Counted from the first letter of the stretch, positions 51,734 through 60,991 are shown. The stretch: 64,000 nt of DNA from Cupriavidus gilardii (GCF_008801915.1 NZ_VZOV01000010.1:120344-184343); one strand, 5' to 3'. The notes: a model not told the origin generated them from the letters alone. Numbers and translations are program-made.

Positions 51734-51934
51734 TTATCCACCGCAGCGGCGTTTCCCTACTAAAAGTTAGAGAAATTAAGTTAGGGAAGTTAGAGGGCGC
51801 GCAAACCCAGTGCTGGCGCGGGTTTTCGGCCGATTGGCACGCCTGATAGCACGATAGTCCCACGCCTGATAGCACGATACCCCGCACGCCTGATAGCACG
51901 ACTCCATTCACAGGCTTTCCCCGAGTTATCCCCG
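51734..51934. other. Iteron-type replication origin (oriV) candidate
   Basis: Between parA and repA: three copies of CACGCCTGATAGCACGATA (51838-51856, 51861-51879, and 51885-51901 with the last bases changed), spaced 23-24 bp. Three AAGTTAG repeats in an AT-rich stretch (51764, 51778, 51787) could unwind. DnaA-box-like TTATCCACC (51734) and TTATCCCCG (51926) flank it. With repA beside it this fits an iteron origin used by the excised circle. Confidence 0.8.
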
Positions 51935-52783
51935 TGCCGTATGCGGCACGGGCCGGAAGGTCAGCAGTTCCATGCCGTTGTCCGGCATCCGTTCGATGCC
52001 CAGGACATAGCCGGGCAGCGACTGCCGCGCGACGAGCGCGCGCAGGTCGCAGGCGAAGTCGTAGGGCTTGGCGGTGCTGCCGGATTTCTGGTGCAGGTAG
52101 CGGAAGTCGAACTGCCAGCCGTATGCCTGCTTGCCGCCGTGCTTGCGCACCAGGCGGTACAGCCACCGCTCGATGCCGCCGGTCAGCCGGAAATACGCCG
52201 GGTCGATGGTCAGCACCAGGGCGGCATCCAGCACGCCCGTATAGAACCAGTCCGGCAAGATCAGCTCGATGCCCAGCGGTGTGCCGCTGGCATCGGCCAG
52301 TTCCTTCCATTCGTTGATCCACGAGAAGCGGTGCAAACGCCGCCCGGTTGTCTCGCGGATGGACGTGGCCACCGTGGTCGATTGCAGGCGATCCAAGGCC
52401 GCTTTGAGGCGCTGGTAGTCGCGCAGCGACTTGCCGCGCCCGATGAAGCGCAGGATCTCGTAGGGCGTCGCACGGATCAGCCGCGAAGGCCGCAGGCCCG
52501 CATCCTTCGCCTCCACGATCTGTGAGGCCGCCCAAATCAGCACGTCGGCATCCCAAATCGTGGCGATGCCATGCTCCTGCGTGCCTTCCACGCGGATCGT
52601 GACGTTGCCCGCCCGGAAGTCGATGGGCTTGACCCGCTTGGACTTGGCGAGCGAGAAGAACGGATAGGCCATCAAGTCCTGGCTGTCGCGCGGTGCCATG
52701 TCGCCCGGCAAGGCGCGGAACAGGTCGAGCTGTTCGCGTTCTTGCGGGGGCCGCTGCCGAAATGGCAGCGCGGAGATGGACAT
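51926..52783 (-). CDS. repA: Replication initiator RepA (RPA family)
   Basis: 285 residues of the plasmid replication initiator family (Pfam RPA): PFFSLAKSKRVKPIDFRAGNVTIRVEG, RATPYEILRFIGRG, LHQKSGSTAKPYDFACDLRALV. It should bind the iterons at 51838-51901. ATG 52783 (MSISALPFRQRPPQE) is used; upstream in-frame sequence looks non-coding. An AlpA-like gene precedes it by 26 bases. Confidence 0.9.
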   Translation of the reverse strand: MSISALPFRQRPPQEREQLDLFRALPGDMAPRDSQDLMAYPFFSLAKSKRVKPIDFRAGNVTIRVEGTQEHGIATIWDADVLIWAASQIVEAKDAGLRPSRLIRATPYEILRFIGRGKSLRDYQRLKAALDRLQSTTVATSIRETTGRRLHRFSWINEWKELADASGTPLGIELILPDWFYTGVLDAALVLTIDPAYFRLTGGIERWLYRLVRKHGGKQAYGWQFDFRYLHQKSGSTAKPYDFACDLRALVARQSLPGYVLGIERMPDNGMELLTFRPVPHTARG

Positions 52784-52809
52784 GGCTGTGGCCTGGCGCG
52801 CGCCAGCGA

Positions 52810-53091
52810 TCAGCGCGCACGGCTGTCCGCCGAGTGGTGCTCGGCGTACTCGGGATCGGAAGTCGTCTCGAAGCTGCGGTCGGCCGCCCAGGCGTCGAGG
52901 TCGGCCACGGCGTACATGACGCGCCGGCCGAACTTGCGAAAGCGTGGCCCGCCGCCGATCACGCGCTGCTTCTCCAGCGTGCGCGGCGACAGGCGCAGGT
53001 ACTCGGCGGCTTCGTCGTTGGTGAGGTAACGCTGCGGCTGCGCGGCAGCGGTCGAGACAGTGGCGGCAGGCCGCAAGGGAGCTGGTCGCAT
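52810..53091 (-). CDS. AlpA-like helix-turn-helix regulator
   Basis: 93 residues. YLTNDEAAEYLRLSPRTLEKQRVIGGGPRFRKFGRRVMYAVADLDAWAADRSF is the MerR/AlpA-type winged helix used by excisionases and copy-number regulators. ATG 53091 has GGAGG ten bases upstream. Located just before repA, so it may control replication or excision. Confidence 0.85.
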   Translation of the reverse strand: MRPAPLRPAATVSTAAAQPQRYLTNDEAAEYLRLSPRTLEKQRVIGGGPRFRKFGRRVMYAVADLDAWAADRSFETTSDPEYAEHHSADSRAR

Positions 53092-53202
53092 GGGATGAAC
53101 CTCCATCAAGCCCGGCCACACCACGCGGCCGGATGGAGGCACTTTCAAGAAAGCGAGGCTTCTTGCTAAGGGACGAATTGCAGGGGCTGCGAAACGTCCC
53201 CC

Positions 53203-53973
53203 CTACTGCAACGGCAGTGGCGGAAGCTGTGCAAGGCGGCGATAGCCGCCGCACATCAGCGCATCGCCACGGCGCACCAGCCGGCGCACGCGGGCGCGCA
53301 AGGCACCGTCCTTGTGCCAGTTGGCCGCGACGGCCTCCACGCCGAACAGCCCTTCGGCCACTTCGCGCAAGGACGCGCCCGCCAGGGTCGCGTCGAGCGC
53401 CTGCAAGGTGTGCAGCTCCAGCAGTGCGGCAGGCGTGGGCCGCGAACGGGCCGCCGCCGCAGGCGCGGCAACCGTGGCGGCAGCCAGGGCGTCGAGTTCA
53501 GCCGCGAGCGTGCGATAGCGCGCGCAGGGCGTGGCGCAGGCACGAGTGGCGTAGAGGTAGGCCACGCCGTCTTCCAGGCCCTGCGCGAGCGCGAGCCGCA
53601 GGCAGCAGCCGGGCCAATGCGACACCAGCACCAGGCGCTTGCCGTCGTGGATCAGTTGCTTGCGGCCGGGAACGCGCCAGAACTCGAAGGCATGGGCTTC
53701 GGGTGGCGGGTCGGCGTCGGGATAGAGCTGCACCACGGCATCGTGGTCAGGGAACCAGGCCGGATGCGCGTCGCGCGCATCCAAGGCTGGGTCTTCCAGC
53801 AGGCGCAGGCTCCAAGCCTGCGCCGCGTCCGGCCAGCGGCGACGGCGCAGCCAGTCGCGGCGGTAATCGGGATTCCTGCGCAGGTATTCCCAAGCCAGCG
53901 CGGGGCCGTTGAGGTGCAGGACGTAGAGATAGGCGGCTGTCGGATACCAGTGGTCGGCGCTGCGATCAGTCAT
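53203..53973 (-). CDS. DUF2285-family protein
   Basis: 256 residues. N-terminal DUF6499-like region (YPTAAYLYVLHLNGPALAWEYLRRNPDYRRDW) and C-terminal DUF2285 (LQALDATLAGASLREVAEGLFG…WHKDGALRARVRRLVRRGDAL). Common in Tn4371-like elements next to the AlpA/RepA genes; function unknown, with a helix-turn-helix-like DUF2285 end. Reads leftward toward alpA with a gap of 111 bases. Confidence 0.85.
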   Translation of the reverse strand: MTDRSADHWYPTAAYLYVLHLNGPALAWEYLRRNPDYRRDWLRRRRWPDAAQAWSLRLLEDPALDARDAHPAWFPDHDAVVQLYPDADPPPEAHAFEFWRVPGRKQLIHDGKRLVLVSHWPGCCLRLALAQGLEDGVAYLYATRACATPCARYRTLAAELDALAAATVAAPAAAARSRPTPAALLELHTLQALDATLAGASLREVAEGLFGVEAVAANWHKDGALRARVRRLVRRGDALMCGGYRRLAQLPPLPLQ

Positions 53974-54316
53974 GGCGAAAGCTCCCTGTGCTTGGGATGC
54001 GTCGCCACGATTTCCGCGATGCGGGAGCTATCGAAACGCCATCAGGTCATCATCAAAAACGGTTAAGCTGTAACTGTCGGTGTCAAGACCGTTTGGCTCC
54101 GGCGTGTTGGGGAAATCGTCTGAATGCGACGGCTGCGCCACCCGGAAATGGTGCGCGGCACCGGATACCGTGCCGCAGCCCGCGCCAAAGATCAGGACTG
54201 TTTGCGTCAGACTGGCATCGCTTCAGTGCATCAATGCCGATTCAGACCTACCCGGTCTTGACCAGGACTGAAATAGTCACAGTGCGCCCCGGCTGGCCGT
54301 GCCGCGCTGGCGTTCA
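53974..54316. other. Intergenic region, no gene seen
   Basis: No reading frame with good start or family match. A hairpin GCGGCAC…GTGCCGC (about 54157-54177) and the related strings ATCAGGACTG and ACCAGGACTG occur. It may hold the promoter for the DUF2285 gene. Confidence 0.4.
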
Positions 54317-54667
54317 TCAGTCCGTGATCGCGTCATTCTCCTGCGCCAGCCGGACGTACTCCGACAGCGGGCGCACCGCCTGGAAATACCGATCCCGCCG
54401 CACCGGCAACTTGCGCGGCCCGACGATGCCGGCCAGGTCGGACAGCCTGACCGTCCCCAGCGAGGGCATGCCGATGCCGAGGTCGATCAGGCCATAGGCC
54501 GTATCGCCATCGGCGGGGTCGAGCGACACCAGCAGCCAGGTCACATGCGCGTCGGGGGTAAACAGGCGCACCACCGGCAGCGGGTCGAGGCGCTGGCCAG
54601 CGGCGAGCGCCTCGCCGTGGGCCAGCAGCCGAGCGCGTTCATCAGCGGTGACAAGCTGCAGGGTCAT
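54317..54667 (-). CDS. DUF2958 protein
   Basis: 116 residues, MTLQLVTADERARLLAHGEALAAGQRLDPLPVVRLFTPDAHVTWLLVSLDPADGD…, DUF2958 family of unknown function, recurrent in conjugative elements. A paralogue is at 60992-61342. Divergent from the XRE regulator at 54910, which may control it. Confidence 0.85.
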   Translation of the reverse strand: MTLQLVTADERARLLAHGEALAAGQRLDPLPVVRLFTPDAHVTWLLVSLDPADGDTAYGLIDLGIGMPSLGTVRLSDLAGIVGPRKLPVRRDRYFQAVRPLSEYVRLAQENDAITD

Positions 54668-54909
54668 GGGCAGAACTCCCACGGAACCGTGCATGCGTGT
54701 GGAAACACGGATGCACAAGCCATCGCATCCGTAGAAGAACGAAAGCGCAGAAGCGCAATTGCAGGAAGCCGGAAAGACACGGATGCGATTCCCCGGTTCT
54801 GTGGAAATCCGTAAATGCGGATTTCCGTAAAAGCACGGAACAGCGATTTTTGGGCACTGAGTTAAAGATAACGTGGTTTTAATTGTCCTGCGATTTGACG
54901 CTTCTGTCC

Positions 54910-55206
54910 ATGCAGAAGCGATCCGTCCAACCTGGCCGCCCGGCCGGTGCCACCACCTTCGATGCCGAACTGGCGCAAGCCTTCGGCGCGGCGGTGCGCG
55001 CGCTACGGACGGAACGAGGGATCGCGCAGGAATCGCTGGCACACCTGGCCGGCATCGAGCGTTCGCACATGGGCAAGGTCGAGCGCGGCGAACACATGCC
55101 CACGCTGGCACTTATCTTCAAGATCGCCGGCGCGCTCGAATGCAGCACGGCGGTATTGATGAGCGAGGCTGAAAGCCAGCTCGCAGCAGCAGCGGCCCAG
55201 CCGTAG
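54910..55206 (+). CDS. XRE-type helix-turn-helix regulator
   Basis: 98 residues. Cro/C1 helix-turn-helix (LAQAFGAAVRALRTERGIAQESLAHLAGIERSHMGKVERGEHMPTLALIFKIAGAL). The only rightward protein gene in the element part of the window. ATG 54910 gives MQKRSVQPGRPAG. The 240-base divergent region to the DUF2958 gene holds repeated CACGGATGC strings, possible operators. Likely an element-state switch (inferred). Confidence 0.85.
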   Translation: MQKRSVQPGRPAGATTFDAELAQAFGAAVRALRTERGIAQESLAHLAGIERSHMGKVERGEHMPTLALIFKIAGALECSTAVLMSEAESQLAAAAAQP

Positions 55207-55235
55207 GCGCAGGCCGGGCAAGGCGGGCCGATCCG

Positions 55236-55353
55236 GTGCAGCCGGTTCGGCGGTGTTCAAGGGGCGCCAAGCGCAGCGCGGCGGGGATAGCCCGCAGGGC
55301 TTTCCCCTGGAGGCAAGCAAAGCGCGCAGCGCCGCCAGGCGCGAAGGCGTGAG
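55236..55353. repeat. Dispersed repeat, copy 1
   Basis: About 118 bp beginning GTGCAGCCGGTTCGGCGG and running through GCGGCGGGGATAGCCCG, CTTTCCCCTGGAGGCAAGC and GAAGCGCGCAGCGC-like sequence. A diverged copy lies at 60529-60648. Non-coding on both strands; it fills most of the gap after the XRE gene. Confidence 0.75.
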
Positions 55354-55560
55354 GGATTGAAGCCGAATGGACATGACGCCATTGGCGGCATGGGGCGCAG
55401 CCCGAAAGCCCGGCGGCGCACCGCGCCGACACGCCATGCTGTTCCTGCTGCCACGGGCTTCGTGCCATCCAACCATCACCAATGCGATGCCAGCCCTGAA
55501 CATGCCGGGCATGAGGCAACCGCCGAAACCCTGTGCAGGCGATGCTGCGATCAGCAGCAC

Positions 55561-55588
55561 AGCGCCCCGCCGCAATGGGCGGGGCGCT
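55561..55588 (-). terminator. Perfect 11-bp hairpin after DUF736 gene
   Basis: AGCGCCCCGCC and GGCGGGGCGCT with a 6-base loop, 12 bases beyond the DUF736 stop on the minus strand. Very stable stem without a T-tract; terminator or mRNA-end protector. Confidence 0.6.
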
Positions 55589-55599
55589 GTGGGCGGCCG

Positions 55600-55914
55600 T
55601 CAGGCCGCCTTGGGCTTGCTGCGCGACCAGATCAGGTCGTGCGTGCCGTTCTCGCCTTCGATCAGGCGGGCATAGACCGTTGCCGGGAACGAAGGGTCGT
55701 CGATGGCCACCGACAGGTAATCCCGCCCGGCCTCGCTGGTTTTCTTCCACGCCGCGCCGAAGTCGTGGCCGGCCGCCTGAAGGCGGAAGTCCGGGGCGCT
55801 TTCGTTCTCGCCCTTGTCGTTGGGAACCAGCTTGGCCTTGACGTTGAGGGTCAGGGTGCGGAGCTGGCCGGTGAAGCCGTCTTTGTCTGCGGTGAAGGTG
55901 CCGATGTTAGCCAT
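55600..55914 (-). CDS. DUF736 protein
   Basis: 104 residues, [35 protein letters not shown]… and [23 protein letters not shown]736 family. Small, abundant in plasmids and ICEs, of unknown function. GGAGAAATC gives a ribosome-binding site ahead of ATG 55914. Long (about 780 base) leader-like region upstream. Confidence 0.88.
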   Translation of the reverse strand: MANIGTFTADKDGFTGQLRTLTLNVKAKLVPNDKGENESAPDFRLQAAGHDFGAAWKKTSEAGRDYLSVAIDDPSFPATVYARLIEGENGTHDLIWSRSKPKAA

Positions 55915-56694
55915 GATGATTTCTCCTTTCGGGTTGAACAAGGTCGCGCCAGTGCGTCCTTGTTGTGATCCGTCCGGCGGGGGATGGGCTGGCCGCACCG
56001 CGCAGCGGTCGCAACAACGTGGAGAACCTGGAAGCGAAAAGAATTTGCTGCGCGAGGAAGCCGCGCAGCGGCGGGGAAATTGTTTTCGCTGGAAGGTTGC
56101 GGCCATGAAGCCCAAGGCGCAGCCGTGCCACCGCCAGGATTCACAACAACACAAGGACGTACTGGCCGCCCGCTCCCGAATGGAGACATGGCCGACTCGG
56201 CATCTCCGCGCGACGGCTTCACCGGCCTGCGCCCTGACACGGGCAAGGACAACACCCGGAGACAAGGCCGCAAGCGCCCCTGACGTAGCAGGCGGCCTCT
56301 TGCGTGAGGCGTGGCGTGGAAGCTCCATTGCAGGGTCGGGCGGTGTGTCGGTGAGCCGCCCTTCGTGACGTACAGGCGACGAACCGCCAGCGTCGAGGAC
56401 GGCACGCTTTCGTGCAACCTGCCGCAGCAAGCCGGGGCGTAGCCCCACAAGTCCCGCCCATTGCGGCGGGGCGCGTTCGGCATGTCGTCGGCGCTGTGCG
56501 CCGACGCACTGATGGCTTCGCGGGTTTCCCGCGCACAAGGGCGCTTGTGCGCCGCCCCTTCGCCACCTGCCCGAAGGCGGCGAAGGGGCGTTCTGGCTTT
56601 GGGCTTTGAAACCGGGCGCGGCCACCGCCGCGCCCGGATTTTGCGTCTCCCCCGCGCCCAAGTCGGAACGGCATGGGCGTGGGGCTGATCGTGG
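55915..56694. other. 780-bp non-coding region with strong hairpins
   Basis: No convincing gene. Perfect stems include CGCCCCTTCGCC/GGCGAAGGGGCG (56553-56590) and GCGCACAAG/CTTGTGCGC (56531-56552); shorter ones such as GGCGGTGTG lie nearby. It could be a structured leader of the DUF736 transcript, a small RNA locus, or a recombination spacer between element modules. Confidence 0.45.
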
Positions 56695-56904
56695 TTATTC
56701 CTTCGTTTCGACAATCCACCACACGGCACGCGGCAAGGCGTGGCCCGTGATGGGGTGAATGTCGGTGAGGTCGGCGCGGGCTGACCAGCCCGACGGCGGA
56801 CGGTAGCCGCGCACGTCGCCATCGCCATGCCAGCGGCGGGCGCGTACTGTGCCGGGGGCGTAGATTGCCGCCATGCGTGGGCGGCGGGTGGTGGTGCGGG
56901 TCAT
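56695..56904 (-). CDS. Small basic hypothetical protein
   Basis: 69 residues, basic N-terminus (MTRTTTRRPRMAAIYAPGTVRARRWHGDGDVRGY) and Trp-rich C-terminus (AVWWIVETKE). AAGGAG lies 13 bases before ATG 56904. Sits 63 bases downstream of the ParB-like gene, on the same strand. No family recognised; gene call rests on the ribosome-binding site and context. Confidence 0.5.
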   Translation of the reverse strand: MTRTTTRRPRMAAIYAPGTVRARRWHGDGDVRGYRPPSGWSARADLTDIHPITGHALPRAVWWIVETKE

Positions 56905-56967
56905 GGGGGTGTTCTCCTTCCAGCGAAGCGCCCCGGTCGAGGCAGGGGCGCTTGCTGTCGGTGCGGG

Positions 56968-59022
56968 TCAAGCGGCCAGCGCCACGGCGGGTTCATCCGC
57001 CATTGCCTCGGCTTCCTCCGGGGCGTCGTCCTGCGCCTGCGGTTCTGCCTGCGTGGTTTCCTGCGCGCCTTCTGCCTTGAAGATGGCGGGCATCCATCCG
57101 CTGCCGTTCGCCAGCCGCTCGGCCTCGCTGGCAATGTCGGCCTTCTTCAACTTCGCCAGCCGGGAAACCTGCTCGGGTGCGTACTCGCCCACGGCTTGCA
57201 GGACTGCCGCCTTGGGAACGTGCTTGAAGTAGCCTTCTGCGGTCGGCTGCCACCATGCGGCCATGTCGAGGCCCACGGCCTGCGCCAGTTCCTCGCCGGG
57301 GTGGTGCGGCGTGGCGCGAGGCGTCACCACGTCCACCGTGGAAGCCACGCACACGGCCAGCAGATTGACCAGTTCGTCTTGCGGCTTCGTCAGCAGCGCG
57401 GCGAACAGTTCGGCGCTGTCCTGCGGCAAGCCTTCACCGGCCACCTGTTGCAGTTCGCGCAGCGCCACGGCGGCGGGCGATTCCGGCCAGTCCGGGGCCA
57501 TTCCTTCCAGCCGGTCTTGCAGCGTCACGCGCACGCCCAGCGGTTGGTCGTTGCCGTAGTAGCTGTCCTGCAAGACCTTCTGCACCATGCCATGCACCAG
57601 TGCGGCCAGCGCCACTTGCGGATGCCGTGCCACTTCGATTTGCAGCGCCGCCGTGCGGTGTGCGCTCAACCGCTGCGCCAGCCGGTCGGACAGGCTCGCG
57701 GCCTTGGGCGCGTCGTCGGCGTCGTGGCCTTCGTCGTTGTCGGCTTCGCCTTCGGCGTTGCCGAAACCGCGCCGCAGCTTTTCCAGCGTGCGCAGCGCCT
57801 TGGCCTCGGCCTCGCGCAGCAGGCCGCGATGGATGACGGCCTCGCCGTTGCGGTCGATGGTGACGATGGCACCGGCCACCTCGCGCACCTCGGGCGCATA
57901 GCCTTGTAAGGCGTCCTCCGCGTCTTGCAGTTCCCCGATCACCTGATCGCGCCGCTGTTCCAGCTTCTCGGCCTTGGCCTCGTCCTCGGCGTCGCAGGCT
58001 TCTTCCAGTTCTGCGTCGATCTTTTCAAGGCGGTTTTCCAGCGAGGCGATGCGGCGGGCCTCGCGGGCGGTCGGCTCGCGGCGGTGGCGCGGTGCGTTCT
58101 GGAACGCCTGCCGTTCCTCGTAGGCCAGATGCGGCACGGCCTCCACCCATGCCCAACCCTCGGCGCGCACGTCCTCGGCCAGCGTTGCCAGCTTCTCGCG
58201 CACCAGAGTTTCCAGCACCCCGGCGTCGGTGAGGTAGGTTCCGGCATCGCCTTCGGCGAACAGGTCGCGGCGGATGCCACCGCCTGCCTGCCGGTAGGTG
58301 TCCAGCCCGACGAAGCGCACCAGCGCGTGCGTGGCGTCGATTTCCCGCTCGGTCAGGCGTGCGCGCAGCGCGGACGGGCTGCGCTGCCATTCCGGCGCAC
58401 CATAGAACGCGGCTTCCTGTGCGGCGTGGTCGTCGGTGATGGTCAGGGCCATCAACTGTTCCAGCGTGACGGCTCCGGCGCGGTAGTCGGCCATCAGGCG
58501 CGGCGCGATGTGGGCCAGCTTCAAGCGGCGCTGCACCACCAGCGGGGACACGCCGAAGTCGGCGGCAATGTCCTCGACGGGCCGGCCTTCCTTGACCAGC
58601 GCGGCGAACGCCTCGAACTGGTCGGCGGGGTGCATCTGCTCGCGCATCAGGTTTTCGGCGAGGCTGACGGTGCGGGCACTGCCATCGGCCACAAGCAGGC
58701 AAGGTACCTCGTAGTCGGCGGGGATGCGGCGCTTCTTCGCCAGCAGCTTCAAGGCGGTCAAGCGGCGATCACCGGCCACCACCTCGTAATGCTCGCCATC
58801 GGCGGATGCGATCACGATCAGGTTTTGCAGCAGGCCGATGCGGGCGATGCTCGCGGCCAGTTCGGGGATGGACAGGCGCGGCATCTTGCGGGCGTTGCGC
58901 TTGGAGCGGCGCGGCAGCAACTGCGAAAGGGCAACCAAGATCAGGTTCTTGGAAGGGTCGGCCATTTCCAGCGGTGCGGCGTTTTCGATGGCGCGGGCTT
59001 CGGTTTGGGTTACGGCGTTCAT
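56968..59022 (-). CDS. Large ParB/RepB/Spo0J nuclease-type protein
   Basis: 684 residues. The N-terminal ParB domain (LLPRRSKRNARKMPRLSIPELAASIARIGLLQNLIVIA, VVAGDRRLTALKLLAKK, SLAENLMREQMHPADQFEAFAALVKEG) is followed by a helix-turn-helix (DIAADFGVSPLVVQRRLKLAHI), a charged coiled coil (about 310-380) and a long C-terminal domain. Much larger than chromosomal ParB and typical of Tn4371-like elements, where it may act in maintenance or DNA processing rather than as the ParA partner. First of the leftward block. Confidence 0.88.
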   Translation of the reverse strand: MNAVTQTEARAIENAAPLEMADPSKNLILVALSQLLPRRSKRNARKMPRLSIPELAASIARIGLLQNLIVIASADGEHYEVVAGDRRLTALKLLAKKRRIPADYEVPCLLVADGSARTVSLAENLMREQMHPADQFEAFAALVKEGRPVEDIAADFGVSPLVVQRRLKLAHIAPRLMADYRAGAVTLEQLMALTITDDHAAQEAAFYGAPEWQRSPSALRARLTEREIDATHALVRFVGLDTYRQAGGGIRRDLFAEGDAGTYLTDAGVLETLVREKLATLAEDVRAEGWAWVEAVPHLAYEERQAFQNAPRHRREPTAREARRIASLENRLEKIDAELEEACDAEDEAKAEKLEQRRDQVIGELQDAEDALQGYAPEVREVAGAIVTIDRNGEAVIHRGLLREAEAKALRTLEKLRRGFGNAEGEADNDEGHDADDAPKAASLSDRLAQRLSAHRTAALQIEVARHPQVALAALVHGMVQKVLQDSYYGNDQPLGVRVTLQDRLEGMAPDWPESPAAVALRELQQVAGEGLPQDSAELFAALLTKPQDELVNLLAVCVASTVDVVTPRATPHHPGEELAQAVGLDMAAWWQPTAEGYFKHVPKAAVLQAVGEYAPEQVSRLAKLKKADIASEAERLANGSGWMPAIFKAEGAQETTQAEPQAQDDAPEEAEAMADEPAVALAA

Positions 59023-59103
59023 GGTGACAACTCCTAAACGATTCAGGGATGCAGCAGCGAGGGATGCGGCAAGGGCTGCTGCCTGCCCCTGCCGCGTGGG
59101 GAT

Positions 59104-59928
59104 TCAGGCTTTGAGCTGGCGCAGGCCATCGGCCAGCAGCCACAGGGCGCGATTCAGGCGCACGCTCTGGTCGATGCCCTGCACGGGCCGGGTGGTCTGG
59201 CGGCGGCCATTGGCGGCGCGGGCGGACAGGCCACCTTTGATGAGGTTTTCTTGCGTGCGGTTGAACACGCTCCACAGGTCGCGGCGGTCGTCGTCGCCAC
59301 GGCGCGGCATCAGGATTTGCGATTCCGTGATGGGTGCGGGCTTGTCCTCGTCGTACTTCAAGGCCAGCGCGGCGCGGGCGAACACTTCCGATTCCCCGGC
59401 GTCGAGGGTGATGGCGCGCATGGCATCGCGCGATTCCTGCGCCCGGTCGAAACCGTGCAGGACTTCGTAAGCGCCTTCGATGACGTGCCCGGCTACGTCG
59501 CCCTTGTGGGGTACGCGCACGTCGGCCACGGTGTCACCGCACACAAGGCCATTGCTGCACACGAAGCGGAACATTCCGGCCAGCATCTGGTAACTGCTGG
59601 TGCCGTCATGGGAGTTCAGCAGGATGATTTCGTTGGCCTCGCGCCCGTTGATCTGGCTGGCGTGGCGCAGGCGGATCATGTGCTTGGTGTAGTCGCGGCG
59701 GTCGTCGTGGCGCACGCGGGTCTGGCACACCATGAAAGGCTCGAAGCCTTCCCCGCGCAGTTCCTGCAACACGGTCGCGGTGGGGATGTAGGCGTACCGC
59801 TCGGAGCGGCTTTCGTGCGGGGCGTCCGCGAAGATGGACGGGGCCACCCTGCGGATTTGGTCATCGGTCAGCGGGTAATCGCTGCGCAGTGCCGGGGAAC
59901 GGGAAGCGAAACGGGATGCGAGTTGCAT
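59104..59928 (-). CDS. DUF932 protein
   Basis: 274 residues, DUF932 family (phage/plasmid-associated): MQLASRFASRSPALRSDYPLTDDQIRRVAPSIFADAPHESRSERYAYIPT…, C-terminal FNRTQENLIKGGL and GRRQTTRPVQGIDQSVRLNRALW. Role unknown; commonly near ParB in ICEs. GGAGAAAGATC precedes ATG 59928. An 81-base gap leads to the ParB-like gene. Confidence 0.87.
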   Translation of the reverse strand: MQLASRFASRSPALRSDYPLTDDQIRRVAPSIFADAPHESRSERYAYIPTATVLQELRGEGFEPFMVCQTRVRHDDRRDYTKHMIRLRHASQINGREANEIILLNSHDGTSSYQMLAGMFRFVCSNGLVCGDTVADVRVPHKGDVAGHVIEGAYEVLHGFDRAQESRDAMRAITLDAGESEVFARAALALKYDEDKPAPITESQILMPRRGDDDRRDLWSVFNRTQENLIKGGLSARAANGRRQTTRPVQGIDQSVRLNRALWLLADGLRQLKA

Positions 59929-60647
59929 GATCTTTCTCCTGACAAAAAGAGGTTTGCTGTTCACACCGCACACCGGATTCCTAGATTCGGAAGCCCAGCC
60001 TTTCGGCTGTTCGGTGCGGTCGGCACGAGGAACCCGGTTGGCCCTGTTGCCACCGTCTTTCCTGAGTTCATCGCCCGCGACGGTCAGGAGCGCGCGAACG
60101 GATGCCGTCAAGGAGGCAAGCGCAGGGTTGGTGCGGCCCGCAGGCGCAGCCGAGGACACGGCCCTGCGCGCCTTGACGGCACACGGGCGCGGGCTACAGT
60201 CGCGGTGAAGGTGATGAAGTCAGGGGAGACGGCTGGACAAGGCAACGGCCTTCCCCCTTGCGCTGACCGCACGGCAAGCGAAGCGCGCAGGCCCGGATCT
60301 GGAAGCCGGGCCGGAGGCGTCAGCCGAGCGGAGCGAGGGAACGATGGAAGCCCGAATGGGGCGAGACGCCGCAGGCGGCTCGATGCGCTACGCGCACGAC
60401 AGCGCGACCGGCCATCTCCCAGGTGGCCGGGGACGCCCAGCCTTCAAGGTTCGATGAGCACCAGACGCAACACGCCCCCCGCATCGGAAAGCGGGTTCTG
60501 CTGTGGCCGCGGATTTCTGGCCGAGCCGGCGCAGCCGGTTCGGCGGCTTTTAGGGGGGCCAAGCATCGCGCGGCGGGGATAGCCCGTACAGAGCTTTCCC
60601 CTAGAGGCAAGCGAAGCGCGCAGCGCCCCGGAAGGGGCGCGAAGGCA
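59929..60647. other. 720-bp non-coding region with inverted repeats
   Basis: No convincing gene on either strand. GCCGTCAAGG (about 60105) and CCTTGACGGC (about 60172) form a long-range inverted repeat; the CCTTGACGG word also occurs in the 220-bp leader repeats. The right end is dispersed repeat copy 2. Possibly the promoter and leader of the DUF932 gene. Confidence 0.4.
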
Positions 60648-60648
60648 T
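60529..60648. repeat. Dispersed repeat, copy 2
   Basis: Diverged copy of the repeat at 55236-55353: GCAGCCGGTTCGGCGG, then GCGGCGGGGATAGCCCG, CTTTCCCCTAGAGGCAAGC and GAAGCGCGCAGCGCCCC. It abuts the stop of the next leftward gene. Confidence 0.75.
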
Positions 60649-60926
60649 CAGGCCGAGTCGTCAGGACGCAGGCTGGATTCCGCAACCGGCACCCACGGCG
60701 AAGTCGAGTTCAGCAGATAGCGCGCTCCACGCGCGTAGTGACCGCAAAGGCCACTCGGCCGGTAGAACCCGGTGACGCAGCGACGGAACTGCACGCCGTA
60801 TTCGTTGGTGTAGATCACCGCATCGCCGATCTTGAAGCGCAGCGGCTGGCCGTTCTCCGGCGCGAATGGCTTGAGCGCATCGTGTTGCGCGGTGATTTCG
60901 ATGATGTAGTCGTGATGGCTGCTCAT
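60648..60926 (-). CDS. Small conserved element protein
   Basis: 92 residues, MSSHHDYIIEITAQHDALKPFAPENGQPLRFKIGDAVIYTNEYGVQFRRCVTGFYRPSGLCGHYARGARYLLNSTSPWVPVAESSL. Beta-rich, with YTNEYGVQF resembling small KOW/SH3-like folds; no family name is certain. AGGAG precedes ATG 60926. Sits 65 bases after the DUF2958 paralogue and likely shares its transcript. Confidence 0.7.
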   Translation of the reverse strand: MSSHHDYIIEITAQHDALKPFAPENGQPLRFKIGDAVIYTNEYGVQFRRCVTGFYRPSGLCGHYARGARYLLNSTSPWVPVAESSLRPDDSA

Positions 60927-60991
60927 GGCATTGATCTCCTGTGATGGTCGAGAAAGCGCAAGGAGCGCCTTGCGGCGCTCCAAGGGCAAAG

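Noticed and set aside
51838..51901. Iterons as a mini-CRISPR
   Set aside because: Spacers are only 4-5 bases and the array adjoins repA and parA, which fits a plasmid origin.
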